The translations under genes were made by a program, and so were the position numbers. 46,667 nt of DNA from Bacillota bacterium (GTDB lineage: Bacteria > Bacillota > Clostridia > Lachnospirales > Lachnospiraceae). Shown one piece after another: positions 15,192 through 24,717 of the stretch (positions are counted from its first letter, which is position 1; each line of letters starts with the position of its first letter). The notes under the pieces were generated by a model. That model worked only from the letters and a program-made list of their open reading frames with translations, ran no database searches and was not told where the DNA came from. Location: assembly GCA_030526045.1 (NCBI GenBank), contig JAUNDN010000020.1, forward strand, positions 1 through 46,667. Reading direction: 5' to 3'.

Positions 15192-17341
15192 ATCTCCATC
15201 CCTTCCGTCAAGCCCTCTGCAACCCAATAATTAGCTAAGTCGGCACCACCCGGTATGAAGCTCCTGTAGGATACACCTTCCTTGCTCTTTACGCGGACAT
15301 AGCAGCTTCCGTTTACTTCCTTTACAGCCGTCTTGGGTACCAACACTACATTCTCCATAGCTCTGACTGTTGTTTCCACCGTAAAGCGGGTGCGGTACCA
15401 TCCCGAATCATTCTTTTTCCCGCTTCCTGACATAACCATGCTTTCTAAGTCCTCCGGCTCAATTGCCACAAGGGCGTAACCAATGGCCAATTCACTGCTA
15501 AGACTCATCTGATTAACACTAACCACCCGGCCACGGGCAGTCTGCTTCATGGAAACAGCATCTTTATAAGTGATGGTTACCTCATTTCCGTAGCTGAGAC
15601 GACCATCACCGTCCTCCACCAGAATATAGCACTGACTGAAGCTGCACAGCTCTGCCAATGCCTCCTTGTTTTCTATGAGATCTCCCTCCTCGCGCTCAGT
15701 GGTAGCCATGACAATGCCCGCACCGGGTGCTGTAATCTCTTGAATTCCGGCATACTGCTGCAATTTATCAATCTGTTCATTGAGTTTCGTTATGGATTTA
15801 TTCCTGGCACGAATTGCCCGCTCCCTGGTATAATTGATCTTTTCGCTGTAATCCTTACTCTTTTCCTCCTCAAGCTGGGCCAAACGTTCCTTTTCACGCT
15901 GAATCTTGCGCTCCAGACGTCCTATCTCTACAGTATCCGGTATCACTTCAATTCTGGCCAGAACCTGTCCTTTCTCCACCTGTTCATAATCGCTGACACA
16001 GAGTTCCTTTAAGTAGCAGGTTCCTGTTTTTGCCGGATTTTTGATCCATTCCGAACAAGGATAAAACAAAAATCCCGTTTCAGAGAACTCTCCTGTGATA
16101 GAACCCTTTTTCAGTTTTTCCACAGTCTTTCCCGTAGGTACTGACTGATCGGACAAGACCTTATCACCGGAGGCAATTCCCGTTAGTATCTCCGTGTATA
16201 GGCCATCTCTCATTCCAATCTTAACCTCTGTGTGAATGGTATCTCCGTTATCATAAACATTCACATAATAGGCAGAGCCTTCCTTCTTTACCGCATCCGT
16301 TGGAACACACAGTACATCCTCCTTCATTTCCGCAACGATGACAATCACGCCATACTGCCCTAACGGAAGATCCTCTCCGTTCTCCACATGAAAAGTGGTA
16401 TACACGACTCCGTTCTGAGCCTGCAGGCGTTGGTACTGGGTCTTATCAATGATTTCCGGAGTTACCTCGTAACGTACACCATCCACCAGCGCATAAATGT
16501 CCTGTGCCCTTTTCAGAATACTCTGATCAATAAATTCCGTCTGAAACTGCCGTGTATTTAAATCTGCCACAGCCATTACGCTGGTGCCCTGTGCAATGGC
16601 TGACCCTGCAGCATAAAGACCGGCGGCAACAACATTGCCCGGACTGTCAGCTTTGACGACCACATCATTCCGATCCTTTTCAAGCAATTCCAGAAGCTTC
16701 TGATTGTGGGCTGCAGTCAATTCATAGGTTTCCCTTAATTCCTTTATCTGCTGCTCTATCCTTCTGCTGGAAAGCGCAGCCTTCTTATAGGCTCCCTCCT
16801 GAGGCATTACCATTTTTGCGAACCCTTCATAGGCACTGCTCTCCGGCTCAGGCCCGTTTGCCAGTATTGCATTCAGGTCTGTTCCCAATAATCCCTCTTT
16901 CTCTTTCGCCTCTGCCAGATCCTGCGTATAATCTGCAAGATCTTCCCCGTAGGCAACCTCTTCTTCTCTTATGCTCTTATTCAGTTCCTCAATCTGCTCG
17001 TCAATGTCCTCAGTATTTCCATACAGCAGAACATCTCCTGTTTCAACCGCTTCGCCCGGAAGCTTACCATAGCTTCCGAAGGCCTGCTCCGTCTCATAAG
17101 TATATTCCTCTACCGCAGGACAAACCAGAGTCGGGTAAACCTCTGCATCATATAGTGTCCGATAAGCAGCCACATCATAAGCCGGTATCCCTACCACGGG
17201 ATCAATCAGCTCTTCATCTGCCTCATTCTTATCAGAAACCCCATTACCGTTTGCAGACGTGATCCCACAGCCGCTGAGCAATCCCACAACCAGCAGAATG
17301 CTTATCCCTCTTTTGAAATGATTCCAATTCATACGCCCCAT
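15179..17341 (-). CDS. Large adaptor lipoprotein with two tandem HlyD/MacA-like modules
   Basis: The 720-residue protein starts with a lipoprotein signal (GLLSGC, cysteine about 25). It contains two adaptor units in series. The first has a lipoyl-like strand pair split by a coiled coil (about 95-230), then barrel and membrane-proximal strands to about 410. The second repeats this: GQVLARIEV, coiled coil with ERLAQLEEEKSK (about 465-535), ITAPGAGIVMATTE and barrel strands to the end. Ordinary MacA-like adaptors have one unit and about 370-450 residues. The ATG overlaps the preceding stop (TAATG); a second ATG nine bases later is equally possible. It probably works with the FtsX permease. Confidence 0.8.
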   Translation of the reverse strand: MGRMNWNHFKRGISILLVVGLLSGCGITSANGNGVSDKNEADEELIDPVVGIPAYDVAAYRTLYDAEVYPTLVCPAVEEYTYETEQAFGSYGKLPGEAVETGDVLLYGNTEDIDEQIEELNKSIREEEVAYGEDLADYTQDLAEAKEKEGLLGTDLNAILANGPEPESSAYEGFAKMVMPQEGAYKKAALSSRRIEQQIKELRETYELTAAHNQKLLELLEKDRNDVVVKADSPGNVVAAGLYAAGSAIAQGTSVMAVADLNTRQFQTEFIDQSILKRAQDIYALVDGVRYEVTPEIIDKTQYQRLQAQNGVVYTTFHVENGEDLPLGQYGVIVIVAEMKEDVLCVPTDAVKKEGSAYYVNVYDNGDTIHTEVKIGMRDGLYTEILTGIASGDKVLSDQSVPTGKTVEKLKKGSITGEFSETGFLFYPCSEWIKNPAKTGTCYLKELCVSDYEQVEKGQVLARIEVIPDTVEIGRLERKIQREKERLAQLEEEKSKDYSEKINYTRERAIRARNKSITKLNEQIDKLQQYAGIQEITAPGAGIVMATTEREEGDLIENKEALAELCSFSQCYILVEDGDGRLSYGNEVTITYKDAVSMKQTARGRVVSVNQMSLSSELAIGYALVAIEPEDLESMVMSGSGKKNDSGWYRTRFTVETTVRAMENVVLVPKTAVKEVNGSCYVRVKSKEGVSYRSFIPGGADLANYWVAEGLTEGMEICLD

Positions 17342-18453
17342 TATTTCTTTACTACCATTTCCCCTTCAGAAAGTCCCTCCAGGATTTCTGTCCGGTCATT
17401 CCCTTCCAATCCTGTCTTTACATACTGTACTGTTTTCATGCCATTCTCATCCAGCACATAGACATATCTGTCTTCCCCCGCTGTATGAACACAGCCGTTT
17501 GGCAGGGATAAAGCCCCGTCCTTTCTTTCAATCGGTACTTCAATGGTACCCTTTGTCCCTACGCTGAGAATGCTTTCCTCCGGTTCAGTGAGGATTTCCA
17601 GATACTGCTTCTCCGCCCAGGAATCCATCTGAAAAGGAGTCAGTTCATAATCACCTGCTGCTTCCCCATAGGTAATATTCATCTTAAGGATCGTATCACT
17701 GCCACAGATGCCCATTGCATCAGCGTCTTCTGTGACAAAATACCCCTCTGATTCATCTACAATTGTCATGATCACCTGATCCTTCCGGGTAGTTGCCCCT
17801 TGCAGGTCATCCTCGATTTTATAGACCATTCCGTTTATTTGCGCATAAACCCGGCTCTGTGCCAGCTCCTGTTGCAGCTTTTCAAGTTCGAGTCTGTCAA
17901 ACTCCAGCGCATCCTGATAATCTTCCTTTTGATACTGATAGTTTTGTTCCACTTGATCTACACTTTTTTCATAAGCCTCCAGCTGCTCTTCCGTCTCAAG
18001 CCCGGATCCGTATACATAACCGTAATAAGTCTCATCCAAGGCAAATTTCTCCTGCGTCTCCAGATAAGATAGCTGTAACTCGTTAAGTGAAATCTGATAA
18101 GAAAGATTTTCGATACGCTCCTCCAGATTGTCATCAGCTAACCTAAGCAGTACATCCCCGGTCTTAACCTGATCACCTTCCCGTACACATACCTGTTCAA
18201 TTCTTCTTCCGCCGCTTTGCAGTACAACCTCCTGCTGCGCCGCCTGCACATACTCACAACTCACACTGGCGGTCAATACCACATCCTCCCGTTCACAGGG
18301 AACAAGAGAATAAATACCTGTCTCTTCCTCCGTATCCACGATCACCAGAGGCTCCTCTGACGTCTGCCCACAGCCTACGCAGAAAAAAAGAAGAATGACT
18401 TCTGCTGCTATGAAATTTTGTATTCTTCTGTTTTTCTTCATAAACATACGCAT
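17341..18453 (-). CDS. HlyD/MacA-like adaptor lipoprotein
   Basis: This single-unit adaptor of about 370 residues has a lipoprotein signal (LLFFCVGC), a lipoyl half-motif (REGDQVKTGDVLLRL), a coiled coil (about 110-205), the second half-motif (VYAQINGMVYKI) and beta-barrel strands. It sits one base from the larger adaptor gene. The start is uncertain: four in-frame ATG codons occur in the first nine codons. I chose the third because GAGG lies six bases upstream. With the 720-residue protein it gives one exporter two different adaptors. Confidence 0.8.
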   Translation of the reverse strand: MRMFMKKNRRIQNFIAAEVILLFFCVGCGQTSEEPLVIVDTEEETGIYSLVPCEREDVVLTASVSCEYVQAAQQEVVLQSGGRRIEQVCVREGDQVKTGDVLLRLADDNLEERIENLSYQISLNELQLSYLETQEKFALDETYYGYVYGSGLETEEQLEAYEKSVDQVEQNYQYQKEDYQDALEFDRLELEKLQQELAQSRVYAQINGMVYKIEDDLQGATTRKDQVIMTIVDESEGYFVTEDADAMGICGSDTILKMNITYGEAAGDYELTPFQMDSWAEKQYLEILTEPEESILSVGTKGTIEVPIERKDGALSLPNGCVHTAGEDRYVYVLDENGMKTVQYVKTGLEGNDRTEILEGLSEGEMVVKK

Positions 18454-18488
18454 AAACATCCTCATATTACTATTATATTATACTTAAA

Positions 18489-18519
18489 GTGGGACGATGC
18501 CCGGAAAACACCATCCCAC
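18489..18519 (-). terminator. Weak terminator or attenuator between binding-protein and exporter genes
   Basis: An 11-bp stem with two G-U pairs (GTGGGATGGTG with CATCGTCCCAC) and a 9-nt loop is followed by TTTAAG on the minus strand. The T-run is short, so partial read-through into the exporter genes is likely. TATAATATAAT directly after it could also serve as a -10 for the exporter genes, though I see no good -35. Confidence 0.5.
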
Positions 18520-18553
18520 CCAAAATAATTATCAATTCCGCTAATCCGAAAGA

Positions 18554-20020
18554 TTACTGATTAGCTTCATCCACATAAGCCTTCCAAGTGTCTCTGATTG
18601 CTTCAATCTGCTCAGAAACTACACAGTTAGGTACAATGTTCCATACAAAATCAGGTCCGAGATTCAGGTTAGGAATCAAGCCGTGGAAAGCAATCGTACC
18701 ATGCTCAGGGTTCATCATCATGGTGATGGTCTCGTCTACAGCTCTTGAATCGAAGACACCTGCACGGGCATTGGACAGATCCATGTAGTCCTCATAGCCT
18801 GCGGGCTGATCTGTATAAAGGTTCCAAGCAAATGCAATCTTCCATGCCTTCTCTGCATCATAGCAAGCAGGGATTGCAACCGGATTGTTGCTCCATACGT
18901 TAATATAAGTATCACCCTTAGGTCCCTTAGGGAACATTACGAAACCAACTTCGTCTTCCATATCCTGCAGGAAGTTTCCGGGAGTACCAGCGTACTCGTC
19001 TTCAACCATGAATGCAGCCTGTCCGTTGACAAACTCTTCTTTATAGTAATCCCACTCAGCACCCTCAGGATCATGCTGATCATACTTGGTGAACATCTCA
19101 ACAGTCCATTCTAATGCTTCCAGAGTTTCAGCACTTTCCAGATTATAGTAATATCCATCTGCATTTTTGCCAACATAAGATCCATTGTTGGAGAAGATTG
19201 CAGCAGTTGTCATGTTTCCTTCGTTAACCGTGAGACCATACACATCAATCACACCATCGTTGTCTGTGTCACGATGAACGGTATTCATAAGTTCATCAAA
19301 TTTATCCCATGTCCAGGTTCCGTCTGCCTGCATATCATAGATAGTCTCAGGATCAATTCCGGCCTCGGTCAACAGTCTCTTATTGAAGTAAACACCGGTA
19401 CGTGCCTCAGAATAGCCGGCATACATAGCATAAATTGCATCTCCCTTAGCATACTGTTCATGCAATTTGTTTCTTGTAAACTTTGCATCCGTGAAATCCA
19501 GACAGTCTAATGTAGACAGATCATACATAAGACCGGTTGCCATTGCAGATGTGATAGCCGGATCATCACGAAGAACAAATGCATAATATTCATCACCACC
19601 GGTGGTAGCATAATCTACGAAATCAGCAGGAGTTGAACCCCAGTCAGAAATAGCAGTCTGCTTGATGGTAAAGTTGTAGGTTTCCTGAATCCACTCACGA
19701 TACTCGTCACGAGCTTCCTCATAATCATTGGTAGGTTCTGCAGGATCTCCTGACCACCAGTCACGGATAATGATCTCTACACCACCAAGATCAATGGGAT
19801 CACCATTCTCATCAGTGATAACGGTATAAGGACTTACTTCTTCTTCCTCAACCTCTGCTTCTGCCTCTGCTTCTTTTGTTGCTTCCTCAGTTTTTTCTGC
19901 TTCTGCGTTGTCTGCTTCTGCAGCAGGAGCTGTTGTTTCAGCAGGTGCTCCACAGCCTGTCATTGCAACTGCAGTTACGGAAGCAAGAGCAATGATTTTT
20001 TGAACCAAACGATTTTTCAT
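18554..20020 (-). CDS. Extracellular solute-binding protein, CUT1 sugar importer 2
   Basis: The 488-residue lipoprotein (signal with VAMTGCG, cysteine about 23) has an Ala/Glu-rich linker to about residue 65, then a family 1 solute-binding fold (about 70-488), with aromatic patches usual for oligosaccharide binding (DWWSGD, EEFVNGQAAFMVEDEYAG). It is attached to the outer face of the membrane and should deliver an oligosaccharide to the permeases encoded just upstream. The start has GGAGG ten bases before the ATG. It ends the importer gene set and is separated from the permease gene by 111 bp, which contains no strong terminator, consistent with extra expression of the binding protein. Confidence 0.9.
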   Translation of the reverse strand: MKNRLVQKIIALASVTAVAMTGCGAPAETTAPAAEADNAEAEKTEEATKEAEAEAEVEEEEVSPYTVITDENGDPIDLGGVEIIIRDWWSGDPAEPTNDYEEARDEYREWIQETYNFTIKQTAISDWGSTPADFVDYATTGGDEYYAFVLRDDPAITSAMATGLMYDLSTLDCLDFTDAKFTRNKLHEQYAKGDAIYAMYAGYSEARTGVYFNKRLLTEAGIDPETIYDMQADGTWTWDKFDELMNTVHRDTDNDGVIDVYGLTVNEGNMTTAAIFSNNGSYVGKNADGYYYNLESAETLEALEWTVEMFTKYDQHDPEGAEWDYYKEEFVNGQAAFMVEDEYAGTPGNFLQDMEDEVGFVMFPKGPKGDTYINVWSNNPVAIPACYDAEKAWKIAFAWNLYTDQPAGYEDYMDLSNARAGVFDSRAVDETITMMMNPEHGTIAFHGLIPNLNLGPDFVWNIVPNCVVSEQIEAIRDTWKAYVDEANQ

Positions 20021-20131
20021 TTTTTACCCTCCACATGTTTTGGTTTTCTAAATGCTTTATATCATAAACTGTAACAAAGAATTTTCCGGTAATCCTAAGC
20101 CACAGCTTTATGCATAATAGTAAGATACGAT

Positions 20132-21133
20132 TTACATCTTGATACCTGAGCTGCTGATACTCTCTACAAATGCTCTCTGTGCAAACAGATAAAGAATGAT
20201 CAACGGTGCAATGATCATCAGTGTACCTGTTGCAAGAATACAGTTAGAATAAGCAACAGAAACAGTTGTTAAGGTACCGGTAATTCTCTGAATGTATGCC
20301 CCCAGACTGTCAACAAGTCGTGCAAGACTGGTGCTCACCAAGGTGGTAGTTCCGAGGAACATCTTGGAATAAAAGCCATCCGTCCACTGCCATACAAATG
20401 AAAACAAAAAGCAGGATGTCAATATCGGTTTTGCTTCCGGCAGCATGATTCGCACAAATGTCTTCAGCGTTCCGCAGCCATCCACATATGCAGCCTCCTC
20501 CATATCAACCGGAATGTTGCGGAAGAACTGTCTGATCAGAAAGATATATAAACCATTTTTCAGTCCCATACACCCTGTACTCATCAGATAATACGGAAGG
20601 ACCGATCCTCTAAGGTTAATGGCTTCTCCCCTGATCAGCTTAAAAATCCCAAAAACATCAAAAAATCTGAAGTGAAGAAACAGGGAACTGGAAATGGTCT
20701 GCGGCGGAATCAGGATCACCAGAATTACGCAGGCAAACCAAAACTTCTTAAACGGAAATTCAAATCTGGCGAAACCATATCCAACCAATGTACAAACAGA
20801 AATCTGTAGTATCGCAATTGTCAGAGAAACCACAAAGGAATTGAAAAGCGCCTTGCTGTAGTTCATCAATTCTGCAGCCAGCAGATAGTTTGCTGTGGTA
20901 AAATGTTCCGGAATCGAAACAACAATAGGATTATACAGATCCTCCTCCGTCATAAAACTGACAGATATTTTGTTCAAAATCGGCTGTAAAATTAAAAAAC
21001 ACATACCAAACAGCAGGATAAATCTGCAGATGCTGACACCAATGTTCATTAACTTCTTTTTCAGAAGATATCCGCCGGAGAGCCTGTTCTTTTCCCAAAA
21101 GCTTTTCTGCTCCTTCGCCTTTGCTTTAGTCAT
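20132..21133 (-). CDS. Carbohydrate ABC transporter permease, MalG type (importer 2)
   Basis: The 333-residue inner-membrane protein has six predicted helices. The conserved cytoplasmic EAA-type loop, which docks the ATPase, reads EEAAYVDGCGTLKTFVRIMLP (about 218-238). The C-terminus is short and polar (SSSGIKM), typical of the MalG group. A GGGGGG run lies nine bases upstream of the ATG. The gene overlaps the MalF-type gene by 8 bp, so the two are co-translated. No ATPase gene is near; CUT1 importers of this kind generally use a shared MsmX-like ATPase encoded elsewhere. Confidence 0.92.
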   Translation of the reverse strand: MTKAKAKEQKSFWEKNRLSGGYLLKKKLMNIGVSICRFILLFGMCFLILQPILNKISVSFMTEEDLYNPIVVSIPEHFTTANYLLAAELMNYSKALFNSFVVSLTIAILQISVCTLVGYGFARFEFPFKKFWFACVILVILIPPQTISSSLFLHFRFFDVFGIFKLIRGEAINLRGSVLPYYLMSTGCMGLKNGLYIFLIRQFFRNIPVDMEEAAYVDGCGTLKTFVRIMLPEAKPILTSCFLFSFVWQWTDGFYSKMFLGTTTLVSTSLARLVDSLGAYIQRITGTLTTVSVAYSNCILATGTLMIIAPLIILYLFAQRAFVESISSSGIKM

Positions 21134-22034
21134 AATAGTAAACCCCCCTTGAGATGATCAATGAACTGATTCCGATAAATGCCAAAATAAGTACAAAGTA
21201 AACCCAGGACATGGCACTGGCAAGTCCGTATTTCATCTGTGAGATCATAACATCCTGAATTTTTTCAATGACCTCATTGTCTGAACGCATACAGAAATCA
21301 ATGACTGTATAGATCCAGTTTACCAGGAAGAGAGAACTGATCATCGGAAATGTAATTTTCCAAAGACTTTCCCACTTTGTACAGCCCTCAATTTCAGCCG
21401 CTTCATACATACTCGAGGAAATCGTCTGCAGTCCTGAAAGGAAAATAATAATCTGGATACCGGAGGCGATTGCCACATCATATATATTATCAATAATTTC
21501 AAAAACCTTCTCAAAGGCTCTCACACCGACACCTGCAGTACGCAGAATGTCTTCCAGTGTCGCTGTAATACTAATATTGGAGGTCGTCTGCTCAATGGTC
21601 TGCTCCAAAGCTGCCATCAGCTGGTTGTCTGTCTCCAGTCCCAGTATAACACCTGATGAGAGAATAACGGGCAGGAAAAATATGGCTCTTACCAGGGCTC
21701 TTCCTTTAAATTTTTGGTTTAAGATCAAAGCGACAAAAAAACTAAATACAATAATGGCAAGAGAATACACCATCATTCGGGCAATTTCCTCAACCAGAAG
21801 TCTGTTGTACTCGGGATCGACGGTAAACGCATAAGTATAGTTTACGATTCCTGCAAAAATCGGATTAAAGTTTGCAGCACCCAATTCCACATTGCAAAAA
21901 CTCATCCACAAGGACTGCAGAAGTGGTTTCAGCATAAATACAAGGAATCCAAAAATAAACGGTGAAATAAACAGATATCCGGATATTGCCTTGCGCTTTT
22001 GAAGCCCCGCTAATTTATTTTTCTGTTTCTTCAT
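21126..22034 (-). CDS. Carbohydrate ABC transporter permease, MalF type (importer 2)
   Basis: The protein of about 302 residues has six helices and the EAA loop YEAAEIEGCTKWESLWKITFP. The MalF/UgpA-type start FISPFIFGFLVFMLKP is visible. A GTG further upstream would add 13 residues, but AAAGG nine bases before the ATG at 22034 supports the shorter form. It is an unusual member in having a polar insertion in its first periplasmic region (EQTIEQTTSNISITATLEDI). It follows the DUF5696 gene by 38 bp in one operon and pairs with the MalG-type gene. Confidence 0.88.
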   Translation of the reverse strand: MKKQKNKLAGLQKRKAISGYLFISPFIFGFLVFMLKPLLQSLWMSFCNVELGAANFNPIFAGIVNYTYAFTVDPEYNRLLVEEIARMMVYSLAIIVFSFFVALILNQKFKGRALVRAIFFLPVILSSGVILGLETDNQLMAALEQTIEQTTSNISITATLEDILRTAGVGVRAFEKVFEIIDNIYDVAIASGIQIIIFLSGLQTISSSMYEAAEIEGCTKWESLWKITFPMISSLFLVNWIYTVIDFCMRSDNEVIEKIQDVMISQMKYGLASAMSWVYFVLILAFIGISSLIISRGVYYYD

Positions 22035-22072
22035 AATTGTTATCCTTTCAACCAATACTGTCTGCAGATTCA

Positions 22073-24673
22073 CTACCTGACTACAACATAATCTCTGGCA
22101 GGAACTGCTGTCCCGTCTTCCGTCACAGCTTCACTGTATCCGTAATTAACGTATACCTTTGTACCGTCTGCATATTCCGTACAGGAAAGTTCCGATGTAA
22201 GGTTCTTATGACCAGTCATTTCCTGATTAAAGGTATGTCCCAATTCATCATTATACCGATTATAGATCTCTACCACTCTGTCATGTGCTGATTCATAAGC
22301 AGAACCATAATATCCTGTATACAAGGTCTTCTGTAATGCAAATGCGCTCTCATACATTAATGTAAAGGAAAGACCTGCACCGTATTCTGCGGAATAAAGC
22401 AGCTCATCCTCCTCATTTCCGCAGATATTTAAGGATTCACCCGTATAATTGACATAGCCATGTAATGCCAGCTGGTAGAACGGAATACATTCATCCAGGA
22501 TTGTGTATTCGCTACCCCTCAAATCCATGTTGGTGACCATATCCGCATAAGGCATCGCGTAATCATTCCCCATGTTGATCATGATCTTCGTTCCGGCATC
22601 ATCCGCCTTCTGAAGCTGATCCTGCTGCAGATGTAATACTGCTTCACGGGAATAGGGTTTCTTCCGATAGTAATCTGCTGAAAGATCCTCTCCGTTATCT
22701 TCAAAGGAAGCACCTGCTCCGTAGGAATCAGCAGTGCTGATCAAATTATCAGCCATTTGCTGCGCCAGCTCGGTATGAAGCAAATAATACGGATCCAAGT
22801 CATCCCTTTGTGTAAAAGTAATCGCACTATATTCCAGTAATTCCGCTCTTTCCTTACTAATGAACTTTGCTGCATCCCTGTACGAGAAAAAGCCATTTAG
22901 AAGAGTACTCTCATATGCGTATTGGGTAACACCGTTTAAATACAAATCTATACCCAGATCATTGCTTGTATTTACCAGATGCTGTAAATCCTTTTTGCTT
23001 CCAAGATCGCTGATTGGTCTTGCCTTCTTTAGGAGCTTTTGCTTAACACCACCATTACACCAACCAGTCAGCTTCACCGACATATTTTTAAAACCTTCTG
23101 AAGACAGCTGTGAAATCATCTCCTCCGCTTCCTCATAGGTAGTCAGCTTTAAAGGTCTGGATACCGGTACACCCACAATCTGCTTTACCTTATCAACCGC
23201 GCCTACCACCTCAATATTAACCGGAGCTTCGGTATCCTCATTCAGAGTTAAGTAGCTTCCGTACTGATCCTTCAAGTAGGTTCCGTAATTCTTTGCCATA
23301 TCCACATAGTCCCCGGAATCAACAAATCTGTATCTTTGACGGATTGTCTCATCCGGAAGCTTGGAAATATATTCGTAAATATCACTGTTGGCAATATCGC
23401 CCACATCATATTTTTCTCTCTGACATAACCTATAGATTGCATTGGCGTAATTATAGCTGTTGTTCTTGCCACTGATATCTGCCTGTACAGCCGCATAAGC
23501 CTTCCCGCTCTCCAGTACGCAAACAAAAGAAGCATTCTCCCTTGCGATACCAAAAAGATTGTAATAGTTCATGGTACTATGTACTACAGCATCTCTTGAG
23601 ATACACATATCCCAGCCATACATACTTGCATAGTAGCTGTTCTGGGAAGTCTTGCCATTATTAAAATTAATGGTAGCTCCTCCACCTTCCGGGACAACAA
23701 GATAGCCCTTGTCATCTGTACCGCCTGCTCCAAAAAACGGAAGCGGTGTAATACTGTACATCGGATAATCAGATTTGTACTCCAGCTCGCTCATGGGAAT
23801 CTCAACTAAGAAGTCATCTCCATCCAGGCGATATACAACGGTAACATTAAATACCGGATTGTCAGATGATTTCGAGGAATTGTCATATTCCTTATCTGCC
23901 AGATAGTCCTCATAGGTATATCCTGCACCGGCAAAAATCTCTTCCATTTTCTTGCGGACATTTTCCTTAGTGGTATCTCTGAGAACGTAAATCACTTCAT
24001 CTGCCAGAATCGGATAATCCGCCAGTAGCTGTTCCTTATCATCCTTCTTTCCCAGCTTCTTGATGTTATACTTTTTGTAATACTGCTGAACCAGATTGAT
24101 TCCATCTGTATCCATTTTTTCAGTCCAGGCATCAAACTGATCCTTGGTCGTTACCGGTGGAATCACATATTCCTTCTCCACCTTACCCAGTGAATAATGA
24201 ACCTTTACGCAATCCTCATCGCTTTCAATCTCATAAATACCGTTTTTCACACTATATTCATAAGAATTATAGGTAACCTCAAGCCCGGAAGTAATAGCGT
24301 AGGACATCAAAATGGTCGAACGCAGCTTGTTCTTCTCCTCCGGCAATGCCAGCAAATCATTCTCCGCTTCCTCCGGATTGGAATACCAGACCTGCCCGCT
24401 GCTCTTATCAAGTACGGTGAACTGTGTTGTTTCAGGGTTCATCGTAAATAATAAGGAATCGTTTTCCATGACCACGTCTGAGTCTATCGGATCATAGGTG
24501 TGGATCGGAATGATTTCCTCTTCTTCCTGCTTATTCTGATAATTAATGATAACAAAAATGCCGATACCAATCAACGCGCAAAGCACAACCGGAAAAATCA
24601 TGCTTTTTAATGTACTGATCATTGCATTTCTGCGTTCTGTTTTTATTTCGTTACTTACCGGTCTTCTTCCCAT
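22073..24673 (-). CDS. Membrane-anchored DUF5696-type protein, possibly glycosidase-like
   Basis: The 866-residue protein has one transmembrane helix (about 25-44) and a large outside part. Residues 65-470 look like a beta super-sandwich (TMNPETTQFTVLDKSSGQVW, VVPEGGGATINFNNGK). Residues 490-800 look like a TIM barrel (EEMISQLSSEGFKNMSVKL, GWCNGG, LGIDLYLNGVTQ, GASFEDNGED). A small beta domain ends it (822-866). I recognise this as the DUF5696 group seen beside sugar importers in Firmicutes. The super-sandwich plus barrel order is that of several glycosidase families, and E658 or D659 would sit where catalytic acids often lie. Enzymatic activity is inference. The start has GGAG nearby, and YIP1 and permease genes flank it. 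Confidence 0.7.
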   Translation of the reverse strand: MGRRPVSNEIKTERRNAMISTLKSMIFPVVLCALIGIGIFVIINYQNKQEEEEIIPIHTYDPIDSDVVMENDSLLFTMNPETTQFTVLDKSSGQVWYSNPEEAENDLLALPEEKNKLRSTILMSYAITSGLEVTYNSYEYSVKNGIYEIESDEDCVKVHYSLGKVEKEYVIPPVTTKDQFDAWTEKMDTDGINLVQQYYKKYNIKKLGKKDDKEQLLADYPILADEVIYVLRDTTKENVRKKMEEIFAGAGYTYEDYLADKEYDNSSKSSDNPVFNVTVVYRLDGDDFLVEIPMSELEYKSDYPMYSITPLPFFGAGGTDDKGYLVVPEGGGATINFNNGKTSQNSYYASMYGWDMCISRDAVVHSTMNYYNLFGIARENASFVCVLESGKAYAAVQADISGKNNSYNYANAIYRLCQREKYDVGDIANSDIYEYISKLPDETIRQRYRFVDSGDYVDMAKNYGTYLKDQYGSYLTLNEDTEAPVNIEVVGAVDKVKQIVGVPVSRPLKLTTYEEAEEMISQLSSEGFKNMSVKLTGWCNGGVKQKLLKKARPISDLGSKKDLQHLVNTSNDLGIDLYLNGVTQYAYESTLLNGFFSYRDAAKFISKERAELLEYSAITFTQRDDLDPYYLLHTELAQQMADNLISTADSYGAGASFEDNGEDLSADYYRKKPYSREAVLHLQQDQLQKADDAGTKIMINMGNDYAMPYADMVTNMDLRGSEYTILDECIPFYQLALHGYVNYTGESLNICGNEEDELLYSAEYGAGLSFTLMYESAFALQKTLYTGYYGSAYESAHDRVVEIYNRYNDELGHTFNQEMTGHKNLTSELSCTEYADGTKVYVNYGYSEAVTEDGTAVPARDYVVVR

Positions 24674-24717
24674 TCCTTTGCTCCCAGTTCGTTATTTGTG
24701 CTTCTTACTGACCTATA

